Below are positions 53,887-62,848 of a stretch of DNA of 64,000 nt, piece after piece. The notes under the pieces are model-generated. The model made no database searches. It worked only from the letters and a program-made list of their open reading frames with translations, and was not told the DNA's origin. The DNA is taken from assembly GCA_002398565.1 (NCBI GenBank), contig DGZP01000064.1:21178-85177 (forward strand), read 5' to 3'. How positions within the stretch are numbered: the stretch's first letter is position 1; every line of letters begins with the position of its first letter. Origin of the DNA: Proteiniphilum sp. UBA4977 (GTDB lineage: Bacteria > Bacteroidota > Bacteroidia > Bacteroidales > Dysgonomonadaceae). The position numbers and the translations under genes were made by a program.

Positions 53887-53902
53887 TGTTCCACGTGAAA
53901 CA
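53887..53902. promoter_or_regulatory. parS centromere-like site
   Basis: TGTTCCACGTGAAACA is identical to the 16-bp parS sequence recognised by chromosomal ParB proteins (TGTTNCACGTGAAACA). It lies in the 47-bp gap between the mnmG stop and the apt start. Chromosomal parS sites usually cluster near the replication origin, and mnmG is often origin-proximal. No second site was seen in this window. Confidence 0.9.
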
Positions 53903-53910
53903 TTGCTGCC

Positions 53911-55785
53911 TTATCGTCCCAGGAGAACCAGCAAAACCGATATGTCGTTGGGTGATACGCCCGGAATTCTGCTTGCCTGGGCAATTGTTTCAGGGTTGAT
54001 ATTCGTGAGTTTCTGTCGTGCCTCGGTTGACAGCGACTGTATCTCATTGTAATTAAATTTATCTTTGATGCGAATATCTTCGAGGCGGGTTATCTTATCG
54101 GCCATGATCCGCTCTCGTTTGATGTATCCGCTGTATTTTATTTCGATATCGGCTGATTCTATAATCTCCTCTTTCCGTTCAGATATCTGTTGCAGCAACT
54201 TGTTGAGCGGGGCAATCACACCTGCCATCAACCTAAGATCGATATGTGGCCGGGTGAGCAGGTCCAACAGTTTCACGCCATGTTTCAATGGTGCTGAGCC
54301 GATACTCTCCAGAAATGGATTTATTTGTTCAGCTTTGACCGAAAAGTTCCGGGAAAAGTGGATTATTTCTGCGACTTTTTCTTCTTTACGGCCGAGTAGC
54401 TGAAGTCTGTATTCCTTTGCCAGTCCCAGTCCGGCTGCCTTACGGGTGAGCCTTTCGTCGGCATTGTCCTGACGGAGAAGTATGCGGTATTCTGCACGGG
54501 AAGTAAACATACGGTAGGGCTCGTCTACTCCTTTTGTGACCAGATCATCGATCAGCACGCCAATGTAGGCTTCATCCCTGTGCAATACGAAGGGACTTCC
54601 CCCATGACAGTTGATGTGAGCGTTGATACCTGCCATGATACCTTGTCCTGCTGCTTCTTCGTAACCCGTGGTTCCATTGATTTGTCCTGCGAAAAAGAGG
54701 TTTCTTACCTGTTTTGTTTCGAGGGTGGGGTGGAGTTGGGTGGGATCGAAGAAATCATATTCTATGGCATAACCGGGACGGAATATATGTACATTCCGGA
54801 ATGCGGGGACCCGCTGCAGCGCTTTTAACTGCGTCTCCAGCGGGAGTGAAGAGGAGAATCCGTTGAGATAGTATTCGTGGGTTGTCTCTCCTTCCGGCTC
54901 AAGAAAAAGCTGGTGACTGGTCTTGTCTGCAAATGTAACAATCTTCGTTTCAATACTGGGACAGTAACGGGGACCTATACTTTTAATCTGTCCGTTATAG
55001 AGAGGGGAATCGTGTAATCCTTCACGCAGGGCCTTGTGAACCTCCTCCGACGTGTAGGCTATCCAACAGCTGCGTTGCTGTAAGGTACGTTCCACTTCCG
55101 GCAGATATGAAAATTTATGGAAATCTTCTTCTCCTTTTTGTTCCTCAAGAAGGGAAAAGTCTACGCTTCTGGCGTCAATCCTGACAGGCGTTCCCGTTTT
55201 CATCCGGTCGGTTTTGAATCCCAGATCACGCAGTTGTTCGGTCATACCAAATGAAGCCGGTTCACCGAGGCGGCCTCCTCCAATCTGTACTTTTCCTATA
55301 TGGATCAGTCCATTCAGAAAGGTCCCGTTTGTCAGGATTACCGCTTTTGCAGAAAATTCAACGCCCATACGGGTCTTTACACCAGTGACGGTTTCCTGGC
55401 AGATGGTCAGTGAACTGACCATGTCCTGCCACATATCCAGATTGGGAGTGTTCTCTATGATCTCCCGCCAGGTCTCAATGAATTTCATCCGGTCGCTCTG
55501 CACACGGGGGCTCCACATGGCGGGTCCTTTGGAACGATTCAGCATTCGAAATTGAATGGCTGTTTTGTCGCTCACAATCCCGGTCTGCCCTCCCAGCGCA
55601 TCAATTTCACGTACAATTTGCCCTTTTGCAATGCCGCCGACGGCAGGATTGCAACTCATCTGGGCAATTTTGTTCATATCCATTGTAATGAGCAACGTGC
55701 GGGAACCCATATTGGCAGCTGCCACCGCAGCTTCACATCCTGCATGTCCCGCACCCACTACGATAATGTCGTAATTGAAAGTCAT
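53911..55785 (-). CDS. mnmG: tRNA uridine-5-carboxymethylaminomethyl modification enzyme
   Basis: The 624-residue protein has the FAD-binding motif VVGAGHAGCEAAVAAANMGS at the start and the family signatures CNPAVGGIAKGQIVREIDAL and AGQINGTTGYEEAAGQGIMA. The C-terminal helical domain is also present (SGYIKRERIMADKITRLEDI). With MnmE it adds the cmnm5 group to wobble uridine of several tRNAs. mnmE is not in the window. The parS site lies just beyond its stop. Confidence 0.97.
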   Translation of the reverse strand: MTFNYDIIVVGAGHAGCEAAVAAANMGSRTLLITMDMNKIAQMSCNPAVGGIAKGQIVREIDALGGQTGIVSDKTAIQFRMLNRSKGPAMWSPRVQSDRMKFIETWREIIENTPNLDMWQDMVSSLTICQETVTGVKTRMGVEFSAKAVILTNGTFLNGLIHIGKVQIGGGRLGEPASFGMTEQLRDLGFKTDRMKTGTPVRIDARSVDFSLLEEQKGEEDFHKFSYLPEVERTLQQRSCWIAYTSEEVHKALREGLHDSPLYNGQIKSIGPRYCPSIETKIVTFADKTSHQLFLEPEGETTHEYYLNGFSSSLPLETQLKALQRVPAFRNVHIFRPGYAIEYDFFDPTQLHPTLETKQVRNLFFAGQINGTTGYEEAAGQGIMAGINAHINCHGGSPFVLHRDEAYIGVLIDDLVTKGVDEPYRMFTSRAEYRILLRQDNADERLTRKAAGLGLAKEYRLQLLGRKEEKVAEIIHFSRNFSVKAEQINPFLESIGSAPLKHGVKLLDLLTRPHIDLRLMAGVIAPLNKLLQQISERKEEIIESADIEIKYSGYIKRERIMADKITRLEDIRIKDKFNYNEIQSLSTEARQKLTNINPETIAQASRIPGVSPNDISVLLVLLGR

Positions 55786-55803
55786 TTTTATAATTTAAGG
55801 ATG

Positions 55804-55811
55804 CAAAGATA
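55804..55811 (-). promoter_or_regulatory. -7 promoter element of mnmG
   Basis: TATCTTTG on the minus strand fits TAnnTTTG and lies about 20 nt before the mnmG ATG. Confidence 0.55.
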
Positions 55812-55875
55812 CTAAAAAAGAAAAAGTTACGATTAATCAGGATGTTAATTCCAGATAACAGAAGAAAAACCTTCT

Positions 55876-56826
55876 TTATTTCAGGTAGATACGGAGATAT
55901 ATCGGGAGGTGGTCACTGTAGCCCCCGTTATAATTTCCACTGTAGGTACGGTTGGGGCGTAGGCGGTTCTTTCTGTCGCTGTGTAGCAGGTAGCGGGGAT
56001 TGAATATATCGGCATATTCTGGTTTGCATTCTATCTTCTCCGACAATAACAGGCTCCCCGAGACGATGAATTGATCAAAGAGCAGCCAACCTTTGTGGTA
56101 GGTGGTTCCCAACCCTTTTTTATAGCGTGGATAGAATAGATTATACAGTTTCATATTCACTATATTGGTGAATTCTTTTTTAGCAGCAAGAATTTGGTCG
56201 ATGCTATTGTCGTCGGGAGTGTCGTTGAAATCACCCATGATAAGTATTTTTTCATCCGGATTTTCATCCTGAATTTTTCGGACTGCATTCCTCAATTCAC
56301 TCGCCACAAAATAACGCCTCCGTTCCGACACTTCCGTCCCGGCATTGCGCGAGGGGAAATGTACCACGTAGAGATGAAGAATTTCTCCGTTCACTGTTTT
56401 TCCTTTCACATAGAGAATATCCCGTGTTCTGTCCTCAATTCCAGGCAGATGAACAAGGATGGGACTTGAGTCAAGGACAATCCATGTTGCGGTGTTGTAT
56501 ATCAGTGCCACATCCGAACCTCTTTCGTCGGGGCTGTCATAATGAACAAAACTATACCCGCTGATACCTTTGCGGTTCATTTCATCCAGAATACTTTCCA
56601 TCACCCATTTGTTTTCAATCTCAGCCAAGCCGATCACATCCGGATAGTTGGGGTGCACAATCTCTCCGATTACTTTTGTTAATTTGCCCACCTTGTCGTT
56701 GAACCGCTCCATGGTCCATTTCCTGAAACCTCCGGGTGTGTAATCGTCATCCATGGTCGTCGGATCATCCATGGTATCATAAAAATTCTCGGTATTGTAA
56801 AACATGAAGGAGAAAGAATGTTGCAT
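55876..56826 (-). CDS. Endonuclease/exonuclease/phosphatase-family protein
   Basis: I choose ATG 56826 (316 residues), because the -7 element at 56846-56853 leaves little room for the GTG nine bases upstream. The EEP metal and catalytic motifs are visible: FMFYNTENFYD (Asn), IGLAEIENK (Glu), the HFPSRNAG segment, MGDFNDTP and the terminal GYSDHLPIYL. No signal peptide is apparent, which suggests a cytoplasmic enzyme. Substrates of this superfamily range from DNA to phosphoinositides, so the specificity is open. Confidence 0.85.
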   Translation of the reverse strand: MQHSFSFMFYNTENFYDTMDDPTTMDDDYTPGGFRKWTMERFNDKVGKLTKVIGEIVHPNYPDVIGLAEIENKWVMESILDEMNRKGISGYSFVHYDSPDERGSDVALIYNTATWIVLDSSPILVHLPGIEDRTRDILYVKGKTVNGEILHLYVVHFPSRNAGTEVSERRRYFVASELRNAVRKIQDENPDEKILIMGDFNDTPDDNSIDQILAAKKEFTNIVNMKLYNLFYPRYKKGLGTTYHKGWLLFDQFIVSGSLLLSEKIECKPEYADIFNPRYLLHSDRKNRLRPNRTYSGNYNGGYSDHLPIYLRIYLK

Positions 56827-56845
56827 AATGGACACAGATAATTTA

Positions 56846-56853
56846 CAAATGTA
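56846..56853 (-). promoter_or_regulatory. -7 promoter element of the EEP-family gene
   Basis: TACATTTG on the minus strand fits TAnnTTTG. It lies about 20 nt upstream of ATG 56826 and supports that start. Confidence 0.5.
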
Positions 56854-56888
56854 AATAATGCACTCGATTTCAGTTGATTTGGTCTGAA

Positions 56889-57317
56889 TTACCGGAAGGT
56901 GTCTCGCAGGAGGAGCAATGCTGAATTTTCCGCCCTCCGCATTCTTTCCTGCTCGGCTTTGGAATAGTCATTCAAGCCACAAAGATGAAGTATGCCATGG
57001 ATAATGACGCGGTTCAGTTCTTCTATATATTCCGTTTGATACTTTTGTGAATTGGAGCGTACCGTATCAAGGCTGATGGATATGTCACCCGAAATTATAT
57101 TATTTTCCGAATAGTCGAAAGTGATGATGTCTGTATAAAAATCATGTTGCAGGTATTGCCGGTTGATCTCCAGAATTTTTGCATCGTCACAGAAAAGATA
57201 GGAGATTTCTCCCAGATGCCTGCCATGATTTTCCGCAACTATTCTAATCCATTTCGCCGTAGTCCTTTTTTTGATAGGTGGAAAATTTACATTTTCCGAA
57301 TGAAAACTGACTGCCAT
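56889..57317 (-). CDS. ybeY: Endoribonuclease YbeY
   Basis: YbeY is a metal-dependent endonuclease for 16S rRNA maturation and ribosome quality control. The 142-residue protein has ISYLFCDDAKILEINRQYL, the TDIITFDYS strand, GDISISLDTV and the metal site HGILHLCGLNDYSKAEQERM. Most YbeY proteins read HGxLHLxGYDH, with three metal-binding His; here Asp stands near the third position. I believe such replacements occur in other Bacteroidetes. The gene lies 37 bp downstream of the SpmAB-like gene. Confidence 0.92.
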   Translation of the reverse strand: MAVSFHSENVNFPPIKKRTTAKWIRIVAENHGRHLGEISYLFCDDAKILEINRQYLQHDFYTDIITFDYSENNIISGDISISLDTVRSNSQKYQTEYIEELNRVIIHGILHLCGLNDYSKAEQERMRRAENSALLLLRDTFR

Positions 57318-57354
57318 ATATTTAACATTTATTCACCTGGAGAATCGCTTTTTT

Positions 57355-58587
57355 TTATCCGAAAAATAGATAGGCCACAAAAATTGCCGCAATCACACCT
57401 GCCAAATCCGCCAAAAGTGCATAGGAAACCGTATAACGCGAATTTTTGATGTTCACTGCACCGTAATAAACAGCTACGATATAGAACGTGGTGTCCGTGG
57501 CACCCTGCAGGACACTGGATAACCGGCCGGAGAACGAGTCGGCTCCGAAAGTTTTCATCGTGTCGATCATCATACCCCGTGCACCGCTACCGCTTAATGG
57601 TTTCATCAGGGCGGTGGGCAACCCATCTACCCAGCGTGTATCTGCACCGACAAACGCAACCAGGTTACGTGCCCCCTCCATCAGGAAATCCATTGCTCCT
57701 GAGGCCCTGAAAACACCAATCCCTACCAGAATGGCAATGAGGTAGGGGATGATGGTGACAGCTGTCTTAAAACCATCCTTGGCACCGTCTATAAAGGCAT
57801 CGAAGATATTGATTTTTTGTTTCAACGCCTTGGCAATAAAAAGCACGATGATAGTAAACAGAATAATGTTTGCTGCAAGGCTCGACACAATATTGATCTT
57901 CTCCTGTGGCATAGACTGAAAAGCCAGTATGGTTCCGGCAATAATACCTCCCATGGCCAGAATAAAACCAATGATCGAGCGTTGAAAGATATTAATACCC
58001 TGCTTCAGACAAACCGCGATCATTCCCACGAGTGTGGCCATGAATGTGGCAATCATGATGGGAATAAAGACATCGGCAGGATTAGCGGCACCTAGCTGTG
58101 CACGATAGACCATGACGGTGACCGGGATAAGAGTCAGTCCGGATGCGTTTAGCACCAGAAACATGATCATCGGGTTCGACGCTTCTTCTTTCTTTATATT
58201 GATCTCCTGCAACTCCAACATCGCCTTCAGCCCAAAGGGAGTTGCTGCATTGTCGAGTCCCAGCATATTTGCTGAAATATTCATCAGCATTGATCCGGCG
58301 GCAGGATGGTTTTTGGGTATTTCCGGAAAGAGCTTCGAAAAGAGAGGTGCGACTGCCCTGGAGAACATCTCTATCATGCCGCCTCGTTCACCGATCTTCA
58401 TCACGCCGAGCCACAACGAAAGGACGCCTGTGAGCCCGAGCGAGATTTCAAATCCCGTTCTGGCAGTATCGTAGGTAGAATTCATGATGTCGGTAAAGAC
58501 CTGCAAATCACCAAAAAAAAGCAGTTTTACCAACGCCACGATGAAAGCAATCAGAAAAAAAGAAACCCAGATATAATTCAATACCAT
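57355..58587 (-). CDS. Nucleoside-recognition (SpmA-SpmB fusion) membrane protein
   Basis: The 410-residue, highly hydrophobic protein has two halves that correspond to spore maturation proteins A and B. The first half holds GMLMNISANMLGLDNAATPF-like sequence (AGSMLMNISANMLGLDNAA). The second holds TAVTIIPYLIAILVGIGVFR, GSGARGMMIDTM and VLQGATDTTFYIVAVYYGAV. Both are Gate/nucleoside-recognition domains. Bacteroidetes do not sporulate, so the role is different and unknown, perhaps in transport. It has its own promoter and is followed by ybeY. Confidence 0.88.
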   Translation of the reverse strand: MVLNYIWVSFFLIAFIVALVKLLFFGDLQVFTDIMNSTYDTARTGFEISLGLTGVLSLWLGVMKIGERGGMIEMFSRAVAPLFSKLFPEIPKNHPAAGSMLMNISANMLGLDNAATPFGLKAMLELQEINIKKEEASNPMIMFLVLNASGLTLIPVTVMVYRAQLGAANPADVFIPIMIATFMATLVGMIAVCLKQGINIFQRSIIGFILAMGGIIAGTILAFQSMPQEKINIVSSLAANIILFTIIVLFIAKALKQKINIFDAFIDGAKDGFKTAVTIIPYLIAILVGIGVFRASGAMDFLMEGARNLVAFVGADTRWVDGLPTALMKPLSGSGARGMMIDTMKTFGADSFSGRLSSVLQGATDTTFYIVAVYYGAVNIKNSRYTVSYALLADLAGVIAAIFVAYLFFG

Positions 58588-58641
58588 AAAATGCAGAAAT
58601 CATGGATGAAAAATGAATTTTCCATCAGAAAACAGACCGAT

Positions 58642-58649
58642 CAAAGGTA
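58642..58649 (-). promoter_or_regulatory. -7 promoter element of the SpmAB-like gene
   Basis: TACCTTTG on the minus strand is a perfect TAnnTTTG element about 60 nt before the ATG. It sits between this gene and the end of the alkaline phosphatase fusion gene, and no terminator was found between them. Confidence 0.6.
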
Positions 58650-58677
58650 CGATTAAATGAGAAAAGGAGCAATACTT

Positions 58678-60549
58678 TTATTTTTCGAAACCAAATAAAT
58701 TGAGAATTTTATTAAAGATGGCTGTATTTTCATAAATACCTGCAAACTCAATGGCTCCTGCACCATAGGCAAACAGCGGAACCATGACGGAGGTATGTCC
58801 GGTTGTGGCATATACTGCTTTCAACTTTCCGGCTGAAAGATCTCCTCCAGTAAGTGCCATACCTCCTGTTTCGTGGTCTGCCGTGACGATCACCAGTGTA
58901 TTCGGGTTTCTGTCTGCATAATCAAAGGCCACTTTTATGGCACGATCAAAGTCGAGCATTTCGTTCACGGCAGCCTTTTCGTTGTTTGCATGGCAAGCCC
59001 AATCTATTTGAGAACCTTCGACCATGAGAAAAAAACCTTTGTCATTTCCTTTCAGCAGATTAATGGCAGCCTGAGTACTTTCGGGAAGAAACTCCCCCCT
59101 CTCGGGATAGGGAGCCGGATGCTTGTTTGCCACCAAACCCGCAAGTTTGCCGGTTGTAATTTTTTTGATATCCTCCAGATCAAAAGCAACCTGAAAACCT
59201 TTTGCAGCCAGTTTATTCAACAAATTTACATTATCAGCACGTGAATCGAATTGTTTTTTCCCGCCACCGATAAAAAGTGTCACATCAGAGTTGACAAAAT
59301 CTTCAGCAATCTCCTCTTCCATTTTACGGCTAGGCTGGTGTGCGACGAATGAGGCAGGCGTAGCATGTGTAATGTCACAGCTTGCCACTATACCGGTAGA
59401 TAACCCGTTTTCTGATGCATATTCAAGAATCGATTTAACTGGATTACCGTCTGCATCTACGCCAATGGCACCATTATTGGTTTTGGTCCCGCATGCAATG
59501 GCTGTGCCACCCGCAGCAGAATCGGTAATATAGCTGTTTGCAGAGTAGGTCTTTGAGAAACCCACAAACTGACACTGCTCCAGATGGAGTGCTCCCTTGT
59601 TTACCGTCATTCCGGCGTACACCTGACTGATTCCCATTCCGTCTCCGATCATTAAAATCACATTCTTTACCTGCGGAGTTGATTCCTGTCCGGTGCTACC
59701 TGCTGAGGCCGACCATTGCGCCTGCATATATGAGAGTGCCGGTTCAATTTCATTGTTGAAATCCTGCCACCTGCATTCAATAGAGACACATCCCTTATAG
59801 CCAATCTCTTTCAGCGCCCTGAAGTAGGGTCTGAAGTCATCACCTTTTGTACCCGGGGAGGTTCGTTCCTCCCTTTCGGCAATATGACAGTGACGGATGT
59901 ACCTGGCATGCTTTACTATTTCCGAAGCAGCTTCGTCTTCCCGCATCATGTGGTATATATCGCACAGCAGTTGTACATTGCGATGACCGACTGCTTCCAC
60001 TATCGCGGCACCCTCTTCCAGGGAATTAATCATATTGGTTTCTGCCCTGTTCAGCGGTTCAATCAAGATTGTTACGTCATACTTTTCGGCCAGTGGTGCT
60101 ATTCGTCTGCAAAAAGAAACAAATTGTTCTTTAGCCTGTTCTTTGCTGAAGTTTTCAGGCACATTACGGGCTTTGCCGCTTCCGAAAACAATGTATGGGA
60201 TATTTGCCAAACCGGCCCTGCGCAGCGCAGCGTCTGCCCACACCAGCGCTTCTTCCTGTTTGTTTTCATGACCGGTGAGCGTCAGACTGCCGGGAATAAA
60301 GCTGGTACAGGAAATAATTTTCGCATCTGAATTCTTTATTTCATCCAGATGTGCCTGAAAATCAGCGTCACTTTTATCGGGCATCAGATATGACACATTC
60401 AATTCGACGTATTTATATCCTGTCGATTTCACCAACGGATAGTTGGATACACTTGTACAAACGGCATACTCCGGTTGATAAGGGTAAGAAGAGGATACCA
60501 TCGCCAGCATCAGGCATGCCAGCATTATGCGATAATAAAAAGATTTCAT
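58678..60549 (-). CDS. Fusion of a sugar isomerase/epimerase-like barrel and alkaline phosphatase
   Basis: The 623-residue secreted protein joins two enzymes. Residues about 25-278 form a xylose-isomerase-like TIM barrel of the hydroxypyruvate isomerase/epimerase kind. Its four metal ligands look intact: Glu164 in LIEPLNR, Asp197 in LLCDIYH, His222 in HCHIAE and Glu258 in VSIECRW. After a Ser/Gly/Thr-rich linker (about 279-293) comes an alkaline phosphatase with IGDGMG (Asp303), the nucleophile Ser344 in ITDSAAGG, TADHETGG and TTGHTSVMVPLFAYG. The phosphatase part is compact, about 330 residues. The gene starts 5 bp after a Tat-exported oxidoreductase gene, so both probably act in the periplasm on the same compound. 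Confidence 0.88.
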   Translation of the reverse strand: MKSFYYRIMLACLMLAMVSSSYPYQPEYAVCTSVSNYPLVKSTGYKYVELNVSYLMPDKSDADFQAHLDEIKNSDAKIISCTSFIPGSLTLTGHENKQEEALVWADAALRRAGLANIPYIVFGSGKARNVPENFSKEQAKEQFVSFCRRIAPLAEKYDVTILIEPLNRAETNMINSLEEGAAIVEAVGHRNVQLLCDIYHMMREDEAASEIVKHARYIRHCHIAEREERTSPGTKGDDFRPYFRALKEIGYKGCVSIECRWQDFNNEIEPALSYMQAQWSASAGSTGQESTPQVKNVILMIGDGMGISQVYAGMTVNKGALHLEQCQFVGFSKTYSANSYITDSAAGGTAIACGTKTNNGAIGVDADGNPVKSILEYASENGLSTGIVASCDITHATPASFVAHQPSRKMEEEIAEDFVNSDVTLFIGGGKKQFDSRADNVNLLNKLAAKGFQVAFDLEDIKKITTGKLAGLVANKHPAPYPERGEFLPESTQAAINLLKGNDKGFFLMVEGSQIDWACHANNEKAAVNEMLDFDRAIKVAFDYADRNPNTLVIVTADHETGGMALTGGDLSAGKLKAVYATTGHTSVMVPLFAYGAGAIEFAGIYENTAIFNKILNLFGFEK

Positions 60550-60554
60550 AAGCC

Positions 60555-61913
60555 TTAATATTTAAATACTTTTCCGCCTGCCATGATCTGCTGTTTTTTC
60601 GCATCGTAGGTTGCACGCATACCTGTCCTGTAAGCCGCATTTGCCATAGCACAGGCAACAGTGTGGCTGTGTCCTGCTTCTACCGGACAATTGGTTGCCA
60701 TATTTCTTGCCCTCACACACTCCATCCAATTCCGCATATGGGCTGATGTGAGTGAATCACCGCCCGTGTTGGCCCCTGCTTCCACGGTAATACTGGGCAG
60801 GGTGAACTTCTCAAGCAGATTTTCCTTTAATCCCATGGAGGAAGCTTCGCGTTCACGCAATCCGCCTTCCGGAGTAATTTCATTGGTGTCGAGGTTTAAC
60901 ATCCCGCCATTCGAATAGTAAAGTTCCTTTGTCCCTCCCGCAGAATTACTGAAGCGGGACGAATAAACTACCTGAAAACCTTTTTCCTGATCATTTAGCG
61001 GCCCGTAATCGAATACGGAAGTCAATGTATCTGCATTGGTGCGCCCATCTTTCCACTGATAAATTCCTCCGTTGGAAACTACGCTGCGCGGGTATGGGAA
61101 GCCCGTGAACCAGTGTACAGTATCGATCTGGTGGCACATCCACTGTCCCGGTATGCCCGACGAATAGGGCCAGAACAGGCGGTATTCAAGATATTTGCGT
61201 GGATCCCATGCCACTTTGGGGCGGTTCATTAGAAACCGGTTCCAGTCCACATCACTCTCCCTGATAGATGCACACAACTCCGGCCTGCGCCAGCGCCCCG
61301 GTTGGTTCACATTCCAACACATTTCAGCCATCACGATATCTCCAAATTTCCTTGAGCGGATATAATCGTGTGCAGCGTGGTAGTTCGCTCCACTGCGGCG
61401 TTGTGATCCTATCTGTACCACAATGCCGCTTTCCTTACAGGCTCTTAACGCGGCGTTGGCGTCATCCATGGTTTCCGCGAACGGTTTTTCGCAATAGGCA
61501 TCCTTGCCCGCCTTTGCTGCTTCCATGAGATGCAATGCATGCTGGAAATCGGCGGTACTGATAATAACCGCATCAATGTCGTTACGGTCATACAGTTCTT
61601 CATTGTTACGACATAAGGCAACATCCCATCCGGTTTTTTCCTTGATATAGGCCTTTCCCTCCTCGCGGCGGCGATTCCATATATCCGACAGCGCGACCAG
61701 TTCAAAATTCAATTCCCGGGCATGGTCCAGAAAACCGGGTAAAAGTGAACTTCGGAATCTGTCGGAAAAACCGATCACTCCCACACGAATCCTGTCATTT
61801 GCTCCGGGGATACGCGTATAACTCCTGGCACTCAGGTCAAAGCTGGTATCTCCAATGGCTACAGCAGCTATGCCGGCTGATACTTTTTTAATAAATTCTC
61901 TCCTATTTTCCAT
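60555..61913 (-). CDS. Tat-exported Gfo/Idh/MocA-family oxidoreductase
   Basis: The 452-residue protein begins with a twin-arginine signal (NRREFIKKVSAGIAAVAIG). The NAD(P)-binding Rossmann domain follows (RVGVIGFSDRFRSSLLPGF, AVIISTADFQHALHLMEAA), with the conserved Glu-Lys-Pro in DAYCEKPFAETMDDA. The C-terminal beta-sheet domain binds the sugar-like substrate. Exported members carry a tightly bound cofactor and can act as glycoside-cleaving or isomerising enzymes. It is the first gene of an operon with the isomerase-phosphatase fusion. The substrate is unknown. Confidence 0.88.
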   Translation of the reverse strand: MENRREFIKKVSAGIAAVAIGDTSFDLSARSYTRIPGANDRIRVGVIGFSDRFRSSLLPGFLDHARELNFELVALSDIWNRRREEGKAYIKEKTGWDVALCRNNEELYDRNDIDAVIISTADFQHALHLMEAAKAGKDAYCEKPFAETMDDANAALRACKESGIVVQIGSQRRSGANYHAAHDYIRSRKFGDIVMAEMCWNVNQPGRWRRPELCASIRESDVDWNRFLMNRPKVAWDPRKYLEYRLFWPYSSGIPGQWMCHQIDTVHWFTGFPYPRSVVSNGGIYQWKDGRTNADTLTSVFDYGPLNDQEKGFQVVYSSRFSNSAGGTKELYYSNGGMLNLDTNEITPEGGLREREASSMGLKENLLEKFTLPSITVEAGANTGGDSLTSAHMRNWMECVRARNMATNCPVEAGHSHTVACAMANAAYRTGMRATYDAKKQQIMAGGKVFKY

Positions 61914-61960
61914 GACAAAAAGTAATTATGGTGTTTAACAGATAAATACCCGCAATTAGA

Positions 61961-61990
61961 CAAAAGTAGATTAATTAATTAATTTTGCAA
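61961..61990 (-). promoter_or_regulatory. Promoter of the oxidoreductase-phosphatase operon
   Basis: On the minus strand TTG (61990-61988), 19 bp, then TACTTTTG (61968-61961) match the Bacteroidetes consensus very well. No 11-bp repeated boxes are visible, so this operon does not seem to share the control of the Pho-box-like promoters. The spacer consists largely of repeated TTAA. Confidence 0.75.
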
Positions 61991-62088
61991 AAGCAAGTTT
62001 CATATGTAACGCATAAAACTAGAGTATTTCACAAAAAAATAAAAAAATACACCGTATCTTTAGCACGAATTAAAGAAATATTGACCCG

Positions 62089-62820
62089 ATGAGATGGAAG
62101 GATTTTTTGCATTATCAGCGGAGGTCGAGGCTTGCGGTAATTCTATTGCTTATTCTTATCCTGCTGACTATGATTCTGAATGGAGTACTTCGCTACGGAA
62201 GAAGATCAGAGATGATGATCATGCAGAACGAAACATTGATCCAAGAGTTTGATTCTTTCCTACAAACGCTGAAAGAACGAGATCCGTCTCCTCAGGAGAG
62301 GGACCGTAATGAAGGGTTTGCCGGATATGCAACGGAAAGAAAAAAGGATATGGAGAAGACAATCTGTGAGGAAGATCGTGTGGCACGGTTTGCTTCTTTT
62401 CCCACAACAGAAAAATTAACCGAAGGAGAAACTATCAGACTCAATGAAACCGATACAACTCAGTGGAAAAAAGTTCCCGGTATTGGCAGCAGTTATGCAT
62501 CCCGGATTGTAAAATACAGGGAACTGTTGGGCGGCTACATAAGAGCGGAACAACTTTTGGAAGTGTATGGCATGGACAATGAGCGTTACGGTCAGATTAT
62601 TCCTTTTATAAAAACCGATACCATTGTAAGGAGACTGAAAGTAAATGAGTTGGAGTTTAAGGAGCTTCTTCAACATCCTTACCTGAATTATAATCAGGTG
62701 CAAGCCATTATCAGTCTGCGCAGACGAAAAGGGAACATCGTTTCCATTGGTGAACTGGCCATGCTCGATGAATTTACTTCTGACGATATTGACCGGTTAG
62801 AGCCCTATCTGGAATTTTAG
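62089..62820 (+). CDS. Membrane-anchored helix-hairpin-helix (ComEA-like) protein
   Basis: The 243-residue protein has one N-terminal transmembrane segment (VILLLILILLTMILNGVL) and a charged linker. From about residue 110 it has repeated helix-hairpin-helix modules: ETIRLNETDTTQWKKVPGIG SSYASRIVKYRE, LLEVYGMDN and LNYNQVQAIISLRRRKG. This resembles ComEA-type DNA-binding proteins, although Bacteroidetes proteins of this kind usually have several modules and an unproved role in DNA uptake or repair. A weak TATCTTTA element lies at 62055-62062. It converges on valS with only 28 bp between them. Confidence 0.8.
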   Translation: MRWKDFLHYQRRSRLAVILLLILILLTMILNGVLRYGRRSEMMIMQNETLIQEFDSFLQTLKERDPSPQERDRNEGFAGYATERKKDMEKTICEEDRVARFASFPTTEKLTEGETIRLNETDTTQWKKVPGIGSSYASRIVKYRELLGGYIRAEQLLEVYGMDNERYGQIIPFIKTDTIVRRLKVNELEFKELLQHPYLNYNQVQAIISLRRRKGNIVSIGELAMLDEFTSDDIDRLEPYLEF

Positions 62821-62848
62821 AAGGAGTGAAGAAATGTGCCCGTGGCGG

